From contig JAFMQT010000343.1 in the NCBI GenBank assembly GCA_017354515.1, positions 1 to 5,439 of the forward strand: a stretch of DNA of 5,439 nucleotides, given 5' to 3'. Below the pieces are notes generated by a model. It ran no database searches and had not been told where the DNA came from. It was given only the letters and a program-made list of their open reading frames with translations. Below are positions 1-5,439 of this stretch, in pieces (within the stretch, counting starts at the first letter, position 1; every line of letters starts with the position of its first letter). Source of the stretch: Nocardia sp. (GTDB taxonomy: Bacteria; Actinomycetota; Actinomycetes; Mycobacteriales; Mycobacteriaceae). Both the position numbers and the translations under genes were made by a program.

Positions 1-77
1 CGGAGGCGGTCGAGGTCGACGTCGGCGACCTCCACACCGACCGACTCGCTCAACTTTCTGGTGGTGATCGCGGGCAT
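1..77 (-). CDS. Probable TauD/TfdA-family Fe(II)/2-oxoglutarate dioxygenase, N-terminal fragment (cut by left edge)
   Basis: Only the first 25 codons are in the window; the gene continues beyond the left edge. The ATG at 77-75 is preceded by a good ribosome binding site (AGGAG, 5 bases upstream). The peptide starts MPAITTRKLSESVGVEV and continues with ADVDLDRL. This fits the opening strand of TauD/TfdA dioxygenases, which typically read 'L-x-x-x-x-G-a-E-V-x-g-V-D-L'. Members couple 2-oxoglutarate decarboxylation to substrate hydroxylation in the cytoplasm; substrates range from sulfonates to aryloxyacids and fatty-acyl derivatives. The catalytic HxD...H triad lies outside the window, so neither function nor intactness can be tested. 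It follows the aldehyde dehydrogenase gene by 25 bases and is probably the next gene of the same operon. The family call rests on this short motif alone. Confidence 0.6.
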   Translation of the reverse strand, partial: MPAITTRKLSESVGVEVADVDLDRL

Positions 78-82
78 CGGAA

Positions 83-87
83 CTCCT
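83..87 (-). promoter_or_regulatory. Ribosome binding site of the TauD-like gene
   Basis: On the minus strand the sequence reads AGGAG-TTCCG-ATG, a near-consensus Shine-Dalgarno element at 5-base spacing. It lies in the 25-base spacer after the aldehyde dehydrogenase stop codon and is the main support for a real gene start at 77. Confidence 0.75.
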
Positions 88-102
88 GTGTCTATCGAGT
101 GA

Positions 103-1545
103 TCAGCCGGCCGCCGCGGCGCTTTCGGGCGCGTAGCCGAGGATCGACTTGGTTTCCAGGTATTCGGCGAAACCGTCCGCACCCCATTCGCGGCCGTTAC
201 CGCTGCGGCCGTAACCGCCGAACGGGGCCGCGAAGTCGAAACCGTCGTTGATGATGACCGACCCGGCGCGGATGCGGCGGGCGATGGCCCTTGCCTGCTC
301 CATATCGGTGCCGGTGACATATCCGGCCAGGCCGTATTCGGTGTCGTTGGCGATCTCGACGGCGTGCTCGATGTCGTTGTAGCCCAGCAGAACCAGGACC
401 GGACCGAAGATCTCCTCCCGGGCGATGGTCATCTCGTTGGTGGCGTCGCTGAAGATCGTCGGCTTGACGTAGTAGCCCGATTCGAGGCCGTCCGGGCGGC
501 CCGGGCCGCCGGTGACCACGGTGGCGCCCTCGTCGATCCCCTTGGCGATCAGGGCCTGGATCTTCTCGAACTGGGCGCCGGAGACCACCGGGCCCATCGC
601 GACCTCACCGGTGGGATCGCCGACGGTGATCTGCTCGGCCGCCTCCTTGGCCGCGGCCACGGCCTCGGCCAGCCGGGACGCGGGCACCAGCATGCGGGTA
701 CCGGCGCTGCAGGTCTGGCCCGAGTTGTTCATCATGGTGAGCACCGAACTGGTCACGCTGGCAGCCAGATCCGCGTCGTCGAGGATGATGTTCGGGCTCT
801 TGCCGCCCAATTCCTGGGCTACGCGCTTGACCGTCGGCGCGGCATTGCGGGCGATCTCGACACCGGCGCGGGTGGAACCGGTGAACGAGATCATGTCCAC
901 ATCGGGATGCGCGGACAGTGGCACACCCACACTCGGGCCGTCGCCCTGTACCAGATTGAACACTCCGGCGGGAACGCCTGCCGCAGCGAGGATCTCGGTG
1001 AAGATCTGACCGCTGAACGGTGACTGCTCCGACGGCTTCAGGATGCTGGTGCAGCCGGTGGCGATGGCCGGGAACACCTTGATCGAGATCTGGTTCAGCG
1101 GCCAGTTCCACGGTGTGATCAGGCCACACACCCCGATCGGTTCCTTGACCACCAGGGAAGCCCCGCGCTGCTCGGAGAACGAGTAGTTCTCCAGCGCGCC
1201 GATCGCGGTGGCCAGATGCCCGGCCCCCAGATCCACCTGGAAGCTGTTCGCGAGCGAGGCCGGGGCCCCCATCTCCTCGGTGATGGCCGCCGCCAGATCG
1301 CCGCGCCGTTTCTCGTATTCGACCTGAATCGCGCGCAGCAGATCCAGCCGCTCACCGACCTGCGACTGCGACCAGCTGCCGAAGGCCTTGCGCGCCGCGG
1401 CGACCGCGGTGTCCACATCCGCCGCCGAGCCCTGGGCGACGGTGCCGGCGACCTGTTCGGTGGCCGGATTGATCACCTCGAAGGTCTGGGAGGTGGCCGG
1501 ATCGACCCACTGTCCGTCGATGTAGAACTTCGAATATTCCCGCAT
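103..1545 (-). CDS. NAD(P)-dependent aldehyde dehydrogenase
   Basis: Soluble ALDH-superfamily enzyme oxidising an aldehyde to the carboxylic acid with NAD(P)+. Numbering from the preferred start (480 residues, normal for the family), all signature elements are present: the oxyanion Asn in TPWNWPL (N147), the cofactor-binding Lys in LKPSE (K170), the Rossmann turn FTGSTRAG (about 221-228), the general base in QELGGKSPN (E245), the nucleophile in NNSGQTCSAG (C279), and EEIFGP (377-382), whose Glu contacts the cofactor ribose. The frame opens 8 codons earlier (ATG at 1569), but no ribosome binding site precedes that codon. The ATG at 1545 has GAGAGGAA upstream and begins MREYSKFYIDGQWVDP, the usual ALDH N-terminus. 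It sits 60 bases after the ThDP-enzyme gene and 25 bases before the TauD-like gene, so its likely job is to oxidise the aldehyde released by the ThDP enzyme. The exact substrate cannot be inferred. Family assignment is very secure. Confidence 0.96.
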   Translation of the reverse strand: MREYSKFYIDGQWVDPATSQTFEVINPATEQVAGTVAQGSAADVDTAVAAARKAFGSWSQSQVGERLDLLRAIQVEYEKRRGDLAAAITEEMGAPASLANSFQVDLGAGHLATAIGALENYSFSEQRGASLVVKEPIGVCGLITPWNWPLNQISIKVFPAIATGCTSILKPSEQSPFSGQIFTEILAAAGVPAGVFNLVQGDGPSVGVPLSAHPDVDMISFTGSTRAGVEIARNAAPTVKRVAQELGGKSPNIILDDADLAASVTSSVLTMMNNSGQTCSAGTRMLVPASRLAEAVAAAKEAAEQITVGDPTGEVAMGPVVSGAQFEKIQALIAKGIDEGATVVTGGPGRPDGLESGYYVKPTIFSDATNEMTIAREEIFGPVLVLLGYNDIEHAVEIANDTEYGLAGYVTGTDMEQARAIARRIRAGSVIINDGFDFAAPFGGYGRSGNGREWGADGFAEYLETKSILGYAPESAAAAG

Positions 1546-1554
1546 GTGCCGTTC

Positions 1555-1562
1555 TTCCTCTC
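1555..1562 (-). promoter_or_regulatory. Ribosome binding site that decides the ALDH start
   Basis: GAGAGGAA lies 9 bases before the ATG at 1545 and falls inside the coding region of the longer alternative start at 1569. The spacing is slightly long, but the upstream ATG has only GC-rich sequence without a purine tract, so 1545 is preferred. Confidence 0.6.
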
Positions 1563-1577
1563 GAATCATGCTGTGGT

Positions 1578-1601
1578 ACGGCGGGTTCGGGCCGCCGCCG
1601 T
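1578..1601 (-). other. GC-rich inverted repeat in the spacer between the ThDP-enzyme and ALDH genes
   Basis: A perfect 7-base inverted repeat (ACGGCGG / CCGCCGT) encloses a 10-base loop, with a competing 6-base pairing (CGGCGG / CCGCCG) around a 7-base loop. It lies just after the ThDP-enzyme stop codon (1608-1606) and before the ALDH ribosome binding site. No T-run follows on the minus strand, so it is not a classical rho-independent terminator. It could be an RNA-stability or partial-attenuation hairpin, or a chance product of high GC content. Confidence 0.35.
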
Positions 1602-1605
1602 GGCT

Positions 1606-3306
1606 CTACTGCATGCCCTCGGCGTACCAGGTGCGGAACTCGTCGTAACTGGGCATCTCCTCCGAATTGGCCTTCGGGTCGATCGCCACATGTATGACAC
1701 CAGGTTTTCCGCTGGCGTAGGCGCGTTTGATGGCCGGGGCGATGTCCTCGTCGCGTTCGACGTATTCGCCGTAGCAGCCGAAGCCCTCGCCCACCTTGTC
1801 CAGCCGGGTGCCCTTACCCCAGTGCACCCCGGTCTCGAGCGAACCCTGACCGAATGTGCGCTTGTAGACGCCGACTTCCAGACCCCACTGGTAGTCCACG
1901 CCCACCACACACACCAGCGGCAGGTTGAACCGCACCGCGGTCTCGAGTTCGGCGATCTGGAACTGGAACGAGGAGTCCCCGGTGACCAGCATGACCGGGC
2001 GCTTGCCGCCGTCGGCGATCGAGGCGCCGATGGCGTACGGCAGTCCGGTGCCCAGATGCCCGAAGTTCTGATTCCACATCACATCGTGAGGTTTGGCCTG
2101 CGAATACGTCCATCCGAAGATGGTGGTGGCGCCACCGTCGCGGGCCATGATGCCCTCGGCCGGGAACGCCTTGGTGGCCTCGACGATCATCCGGGCCGGA
2201 TGCACCGGCGACATGCCGCTGGGCGCGGTCTCGGCGAGTTCGGCCAGGCGTGCGGCATCGCGCTCGATCCAGTCCGCCAATTCGGGGGTCGGGGTGCGCG
2301 GGGTCTCGCGCAGCGCCTCCACCAGTTGCGGGACGATCGCTCGCAGATCACCGACCAGCGGCACATCGATGGGCCGGTTCACGCCGATCGCGGCCGGATC
2401 CTGTTCCACCAGAATCCAGGTGCGGTTCGCCTCGCCCTCGACCCAGTGCCGGCCGCGGCCGAAGTGCACGGGCTCACCGAGTTCGGTGCCGATCGCCAGG
2501 CACAGATCCGATTTGACGACCGCCTCGACCGCAGAGGGGGAGAACCCGTACGGGAAGGTGCGGTCCTCGAGCCCGGGGATGTAGGAGGTGCCGCCCGAGG
2601 TCTGGATGGCCGGTGCCGCCATCAGGTCGGCGAGTTCCTTGACCGAGGCGCCGGCACGGGCGGTGTGCACACCGTGACCGATCAGCAGGATCGGCTGCTC
2701 GGCGGCCCGGATCGCTTCCGCCGCTCGGGAAATCGCGTCCGCGCCGGCGGTCTGGCCGACCAGGCGGTAGCGGTTCGGGGGCAGCGCCGGGGGGACGTCG
2801 AGCTCCTCCAGGATCACCTGCGAGGGGTATTCGATGTACACCGGCCCGGGGGTGCCGCTGAGCGCCTTGCGGATCCCCTCGCGCAGGATCTCATCGGTCT
2901 GATCGGCGTATTCGATACTGGCGCTGTACTTCACGGCGTTCTCGACCAGTCCGGCCTGCTGGACGAACTGGATCCGGCCGCGCCGCACCCGCTGCTCGGT
3001 GATGCGGGCGCGCTGACCGCCGAGGAAGATGATCGGGGAATTCTCGACCTTGGCACACATGATGGAGCCGGCCAGGTTCGCGATACCCGGGCCGAGGGTG
3101 CCGATGCAGACCGCGGGCTTACCGGTCATCCGCGAAACACCTTCGGCCATCATGCCGGCCGATTCCTCGTGATGCGGAGCCACGACCGTCCAACCGCGCT
3201 CCTCGGCGCGGTGGAACAGATGCACGAAATTCGGATCCGGAATTCCGAAGATGGTGTTGATGCCCTCGGCCTCGAGGAGTTCGAGGATCCGTTCGTAAAC
3301 CTTCAC
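1606..3306 (-). CDS. ThDP-dependent enzyme, acetolactate synthase / 2-hydroxyacyl-CoA lyase superfamily
   Basis: Cytoplasmic enzyme of 566 residues (family norm about 550-600) expected to make or break a C-C bond next to a carbonyl using thiamine diphosphate. The three-domain order is visible: an N-terminal pyrimidine-binding domain (about 1-165) with the ylide-activating Glu in HHEESAGMMAEG (E47) and TLGPGIANLAG (70-80); a central domain (about 190-335); and a C-terminal pyrophosphate-binding domain (about 365-550) with GHLGTGLPYAIGA and VTGDSSFQFQ. The metal-binding motif is unusual. GDG is replaced by GDS (443-445), and the NN pair 27 residues after D444 is VD (470-471, in VVGVDYQWG). GDS occurs in oxalyl-CoA decarboxylase and 2-hydroxyacyl-CoA lyase; the Asn-to-Asp change is rarer. 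The GTG start at 3306 has GAAGGGA 7 bases upstream and overlaps the SDR stop by 4 bases. The frame is open further upstream to 3693, but that stretch lies inside the SDR gene. Substrate unknown: lyase, decarboxylase, carboligase or diketone hydrolase are all possible. Confidence 0.9.
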   Translation of the reverse strand: MKVYERILELLEAEGINTIFGIPDPNFVHLFHRAEERGWTVVAPHHEESAGMMAEGVSRMTGKPAVCIGTLGPGIANLAGSIMCAKVENSPIIFLGGQRARITEQRVRRGRIQFVQQAGLVENAVKYSASIEYADQTDEILREGIRKALSGTPGPVYIEYPSQVILEELDVPPALPPNRYRLVGQTAGADAISRAAEAIRAAEQPILLIGHGVHTARAGASVKELADLMAAPAIQTSGGTSYIPGLEDRTFPYGFSPSAVEAVVKSDLCLAIGTELGEPVHFGRGRHWVEGEANRTWILVEQDPAAIGVNRPIDVPLVGDLRAIVPQLVEALRETPRTPTPELADWIERDAARLAELAETAPSGMSPVHPARMIVEATKAFPAEGIMARDGGATTIFGWTYSQAKPHDVMWNQNFGHLGTGLPYAIGASIADGGKRPVMLVTGDSSFQFQIAELETAVRFNLPLVCVVGVDYQWGLEVGVYKRTFGQGSLETGVHWGKGTRLDKVGEGFGCYGEYVERDEDIAPAIKRAYASGKPGVIHVAIDPKANSEEMPSYDEFRTWYAEGMQ

Positions 3307-4250
3307 TGCTGTGTCCCTTCGGTTTCGGCAGCCCGGGGGGCCGGTGCCGCGTTCGCCATCGCGAAACTGCGGCCGATGTGGTCGGCATGGGCGGTCGCGG
3401 TCGGCAGAATCCACGAATCGCCGGTGTCGCGGATCTCGTCGAGCCGGTCGGCGACCTGTTCGATCGTCCACGACGGCTGATATACGCCGGGCGTCTCGGC
3501 GATGTAGGCGCGCGCCACCCGTCCGGCGATGGCGACCAGCATTTCGCCGGTGAGCGAACAGGATTCGTGCGCCAGATAGGCCACCGTGGGGGCGACCAGT
3601 TCGGGGCGCATATCCGGATAGGCGGAGGTGTCGATGCCCGCGGCCATCCGCGTCAGCGCCGAGGGCACGATGACGTTCGAACGCACCCCGCATTCGGCGC
3701 CCTCCAGGGCGACCACGTTCGACAGTCCGATCATGCCCGCCTTCGAGACGGCGTAGTTGGCGACCTTCTTGTTTCCGTAGATGCCGCCGATCGACGAGGT
3801 CAGTACCACCCGCCCGTATCCGGCCTCGCGCATGACCGGGAACGCCGCGCGCACCATGTGGAACGCGCCCCGCAGATGAACGTCCACGACCGCTTCGAAG
3901 TCCTCGTAGGACAGGTCGGTGAGTGCGCCGTAGCGGACGATGCCGGCATTGTGGATCAGGATGTCCAGGCGGCCGAAATTGTCCAGGGCCGATCCGACGA
4001 CGGCCTGCCCGCCCTCGGGTGTGGCCACGGATTCGGTGCAGGCCACCGCTTTTCCGCCCGCGGCGGTGATGGCTTCGGCGACCTCGTCGGCGACGGCACC
4101 CTCGACGGTATCCCCGCGCATGCTACCGCCAGGATCGTTGACCACGACCGCCGCGCCGAGGCGTCCCAGCAACTCGGCATAGGAGCGCCCCAGGCCCCGT
4201 CCGGCGCCGGTGACCACCGCGACGCGGCCGTCGAATCTGAGTTCGGACAA
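3303..4250 (-). CDS. Short-chain dehydrogenase/reductase, MFE-2 (3R)-hydroxyacyl-CoA dehydrogenase-like
   Basis: Classical SDR that interconverts an alcohol and a ketone. With the TTG start it has 315 residues: the cofactor glycine motif TGAGRGLG (14-21), NAG (about 101-103), catalytic Ser in TSSIGG (S153), the YAVSK motif (Y166, K170), and NVIVPSA (192 on). VVVND places Asp39 at the end of strand 2, which favours NAD(H). The opening LRFDGRVAVVTGAGRGLGR, the VVVNDPGG and the C-terminal tail of about 65 residues beyond the core resemble the dehydrogenase domain of peroxisomal MFE-2/HSD17B4, so a hydroxyacyl-CoA or other bulky secondary alcohol is plausible. Start choice is open. GTG at 4265 has no ribosome binding site and ATG at 4256 directly abuts GAGAGGA. 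TTG at 4250 stands 6 bases from GAGAGGA and gives MSELRFDGR. The stop codon overlaps the start of the ThDP-enzyme gene, implying translational coupling. Confidence 0.93.
   Translation of the reverse strand: MSELRFDGRVAVVTGAGRGLGRSYAELLGRLGAAVVVNDPGGSMRGDTVEGAVADEVAEAITAAGGKAVACTESVATPEGGQAVVGSALDNFGRLDILIHNAGIVRYGALTDLSYEDFEAVVDVHLRGAFHMVRAAFPVMREAGYGRVVLTSSIGGIYGNKKVANYAVSKAGMIGLSNVVALEGAECGVRSNVIVPSALTRMAAGIDTSAYPDMRPELVAPTVAYLAHESCSLTGEMLVAIAGRVARAYIAETPGVYQPSWTIEQVADRLDEIRDTGDSWILPTATAHADHIGRSFAMANAAPAPRAAETEGTQQ
3314..3320 (-). promoter_or_regulatory. Ribosome binding site of the ThDP-enzyme gene, inside the SDR 3' end
   Basis: GAAGGGA lies 7 bases before the GTG at 3306, within the last codons of the SDR gene. 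Together with the GTGA stop/start overlap (3303-3306) it supports the GTG as the true start. Confidence 0.7.
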
Positions 4251-4256
4251 CAACAT

Positions 4257-4263
4257 TCCTCTC
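4257..4263 (-). promoter_or_regulatory. Ribosome binding site that decides the SDR start
   Basis: GAGAGGA directly abuts the ATG at 4256 (spacing 0, poor for initiation) but sits 6 bases from the TTG at 4250 and 3 bases from the TTG at 4253. This argues for initiation at TTG 4250 rather than at the nearby ATG or the upstream GTG at 4265. Confidence 0.5.
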
Positions 4264-4281
4264 ACCCGTGGTGCGGACGGC

Positions 4282-5439
4282 TCATTCGCCGAGGGTCAGG
4301 CCTTCGAGCGCGCCGGTGTCCCGCCATGCCTGCAGCAGGTCCCCGAGTTCGTAGAAGCCACCCCAGTAGGGGTCGCCCAGGAACCCGCGGCCGTTGGGCT
4401 CGCCCTCGGCGTTGTAGTAGCCGGGCGTGCAGGTGGTGGTGAATTCGGAATTGTCGATGGAGTATTCGCGGATGGTCGCCACCCACGCGTCCTCGGCCTC
4501 CTGTGTCGGTTCCACCACCCGGGCACCGCGCTGCTGCGCCTGGGCGATGATGTAGGCGATGTGCTCGGCCTGCTGCTGATACATCAGCGTGGTGGCGGCG
4601 GTGACCCCGCCCTGCACGAATCCGGTGGCGAAATGGTTCGGGAAGCCGTGCGACATGATGCCGTGCAGGGTGCGCGGGGTTTGTCCCTGATTCCAGTGCT
4701 CGTACAGCGATTTTCCGCCCCGGCCGGCGAACGGTTTGATGTCGAACTGACGTTCGAGTTCCGTGGTGATCTCGAAACCACTGGCGAAGATGATGCAGTC
4801 GACCTCGTATTCGACACCGCCGGCGACGACGCCCTTCTCGGTGATCCGTTCGACGCCCTTGTCGCCGGAGACATCGACCAGGGTGACATTGGGGCGGTTG
4901 TACGTCGGCAGATATTCGTCGCTGAAACACGGCCGCTTGCACAGGTGCCGGTAGTAGGGCTTGAGTGTCTCGGCGATCTCGGGATCGGTGACCAACGAAT
5001 CGACGCGGTCGCGGACCCGCTGCATGGCGCGATAGTCCTCGACCTCCTTCATCTGCAGGAACACCGCCGGATCCGCCAGCGCCGCCCACCCGTCGGTGGC
5101 GTCCAATTTGCGGGCGAGATTGCGCGCGACCTCGGTCCAGGCATCGCAGATCAGATCCGGTTCGCCGGGGGAGTAGAACGAATAGGCAGCGTTGTGGAAA
5201 TTGCGCTGGCGCTGCGCCTGCCAGCCCGGTTCCAGCGATTTCGCCCATTCCGGGTCGGTGCGCTGATCACCGCGCTCGAAAATATACGACGGGGTGCGCT
5301 GGAATACCGTCAGATGTTTCGCGCCCCGCGCCAGCTGCGGAATTACTTGAATGCCGCTGGCGCCGGTGCCGATCACCGCGATTCGCTTATCGCCGATCTT
5401 GTCCAGTTCGCCGCGCACATGTCCGCCGGTGTAGTCGTA
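4282..5439 (-). CDS. Flavin-dependent monooxygenase, Baeyer-Villiger type, C-terminal part (cut by right edge)
   Basis: The reading frame is open to the right edge and ends with TGA at 4284-4282; 385 residues are visible. Baeyer-Villiger monooxygenases use FAD, NADPH and O2 to turn a ketone into an ester or lactone. Visible are the second, NADPH-binding Rossmann motif in RIAVIGTGASGIQ (19-31), FQRTP (46-50, with the Arg that usually contacts the NADP phosphate), KRPCFSDEYLPTYNRPNV (168-185), the FAD-linked VDCIIFASGF (213-222), and HGFPNHF (264-270). The fragment starts YDYTGGHVRGELD, which in one large actinobacterial subgroup directly follows the FxGxxxHxxxW fingerprint. The first FAD-binding GxGxxG motif and that fingerprint would therefore lie just outside, with about 200 residues missing. 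A GTG at 5418 could mimic a start but lies in mid-domain. The SDR gene follows within about 31 bases, so the ketone may come from, or the product alcohol go to, that SDR. A plain N- or S-hydroxylating flavin monooxygenase is a weaker alternative. Confidence 0.9.
   Translation of the reverse strand, partial: YDYTGGHVRGELDKIGDKRIAVIGTGASGIQVIPQLARGAKHLTVFQRTPSYIFERGDQRTDPEWAKSLEPGWQAQRQRNFHNAAYSFYSPGEPDLICDAWTEVARNLARKLDATDGWAALADPAVFLQMKEVEDYRAMQRVRDRVDSLVTDPEIAETLKPYYRHLCKRPCFSDEYLPTYNRPNVTLVDVSGDKGVERITEKGVVAGGVEYEVDCIIFASGFEITTELERQFDIKPFAGRGGKSLYEHWNQGQTPRTLHGIMSHGFPNHFATGFVQGGVTAATTLMYQQQAEHIAYIIAQAQQRGARVVEPTQEAEDAWVATIREYSIDNSEFTTTCTPGYYNAEGEPNGRGFLGDPYWGGFYELGDLLQAWRDTGALEGLTLGE

Noticed and set aside
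1546..1569. ALDH start at the ATG at 1569
   Set aside because: No purine-rich ribosome binding site precedes it, and its first codons contain the binding site of the ATG at 1545, which gives a normal ALDH N-terminus.
1216..3480. A 754-codon open frame on the plus strand running opposite the ALDH, ThDP-enzyme and SDR genes
   Set aside because: It crosses three well-supported minus-strand genes, its product is rich in Arg, Gly, Asp and His with no recognisable domain, and long antisense frames are expected in GC-rich coding DNA.
3307..3693. Upstream extension of the ThDP-enzyme frame to an ATG at 3693
   Set aside because: The extra 129 residues lie within the SDR gene in another frame and are Arg-rich. 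The true domain begins at the GTG at 3306, which has a ribosome binding site.
3378..4442. A 354-codon open frame on the plus strand opposite the SDR and the monooxygenase end
   Set aside because: It is antisense to a clear SDR with an intact catalytic triad, shows low-complexity Arg/Gly/Asp-rich composition and has no family motif.
4262..5248. A 328-codon minus-strand frame overlapping the monooxygenase
   Set aside because: It is a shifted frame of the monooxygenase gene; the motif-bearing frame (GTGASG, FQRTP, FASGF) is the real one.
5416..5418. GTG at 5418 as the start of the monooxygenase
   Set aside because: The frame continues to the window edge as YDYTGGH, matching the family, so the gene extends beyond the window and the GTG is an internal Val.

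Overview
The window is GC-rich (roughly two-thirds G+C) chromosomal DNA whose gene families, codon use and tight packing suggest a nocardioform actinomycete (Nocardia, Rhodococcus or Mycobacterium-like). The genus is an inference from style and was not searched. All supported genes lie on the minus strand, so they are transcribed from the right edge towards the left edge.

In transcription order the layout is: (1) a flavin-dependent, Baeyer-Villiger-type monooxygenase cut by the right edge (4282-5439, C-terminal 385 residues); (2) a short-chain dehydrogenase/reductase resembling the (3R)-hydroxyacyl-CoA dehydrogenase domain of MFE-2 (3303-4250); (3) a thiamine-diphosphate (ThDP) enzyme of the acetolactate synthase / 2-hydroxyacyl-CoA lyase superfamily with an altered metal/ThDP motif (1606-3306); (4) an NAD(P)-dependent aldehyde dehydrogenase with a complete active site (103-1545); (5) the first 25 codons of a probable TauD/TfdA-type Fe(II)/2-oxoglutarate dioxygenase cut by the left edge (1-77). 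Spacers are about 31, -4 (overlap), 60 and 25 bases. No rho-independent terminator with a T-run, regulator, tRNA, CRISPR array or mobile element is visible, so this looks like the interior of one operon.

The set reads as a catabolic cassette: oxygen insertion or hydroxylation (monooxygenase, dioxygenase), alcohol/ketone interconversion (SDR), C-C bond cleavage by ThDP chemistry releasing an aldehyde, and oxidation of that aldehyde to an acid. The substrate cannot be read from the sequence. Two working models are an alpha-oxidation-like chain-shortening route (2OG dioxygenase, ThDP lyase, ALDH) and cleavage of a cyclic or vicinal diketone or acyloin (SDR, ThDP enzyme, ALDH). The most distinctive molecular feature is the ThDP enzyme, which has GDS and a VD pair where the family normally has GDG and NN. 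There is no stretch over 300 bases without a gene.
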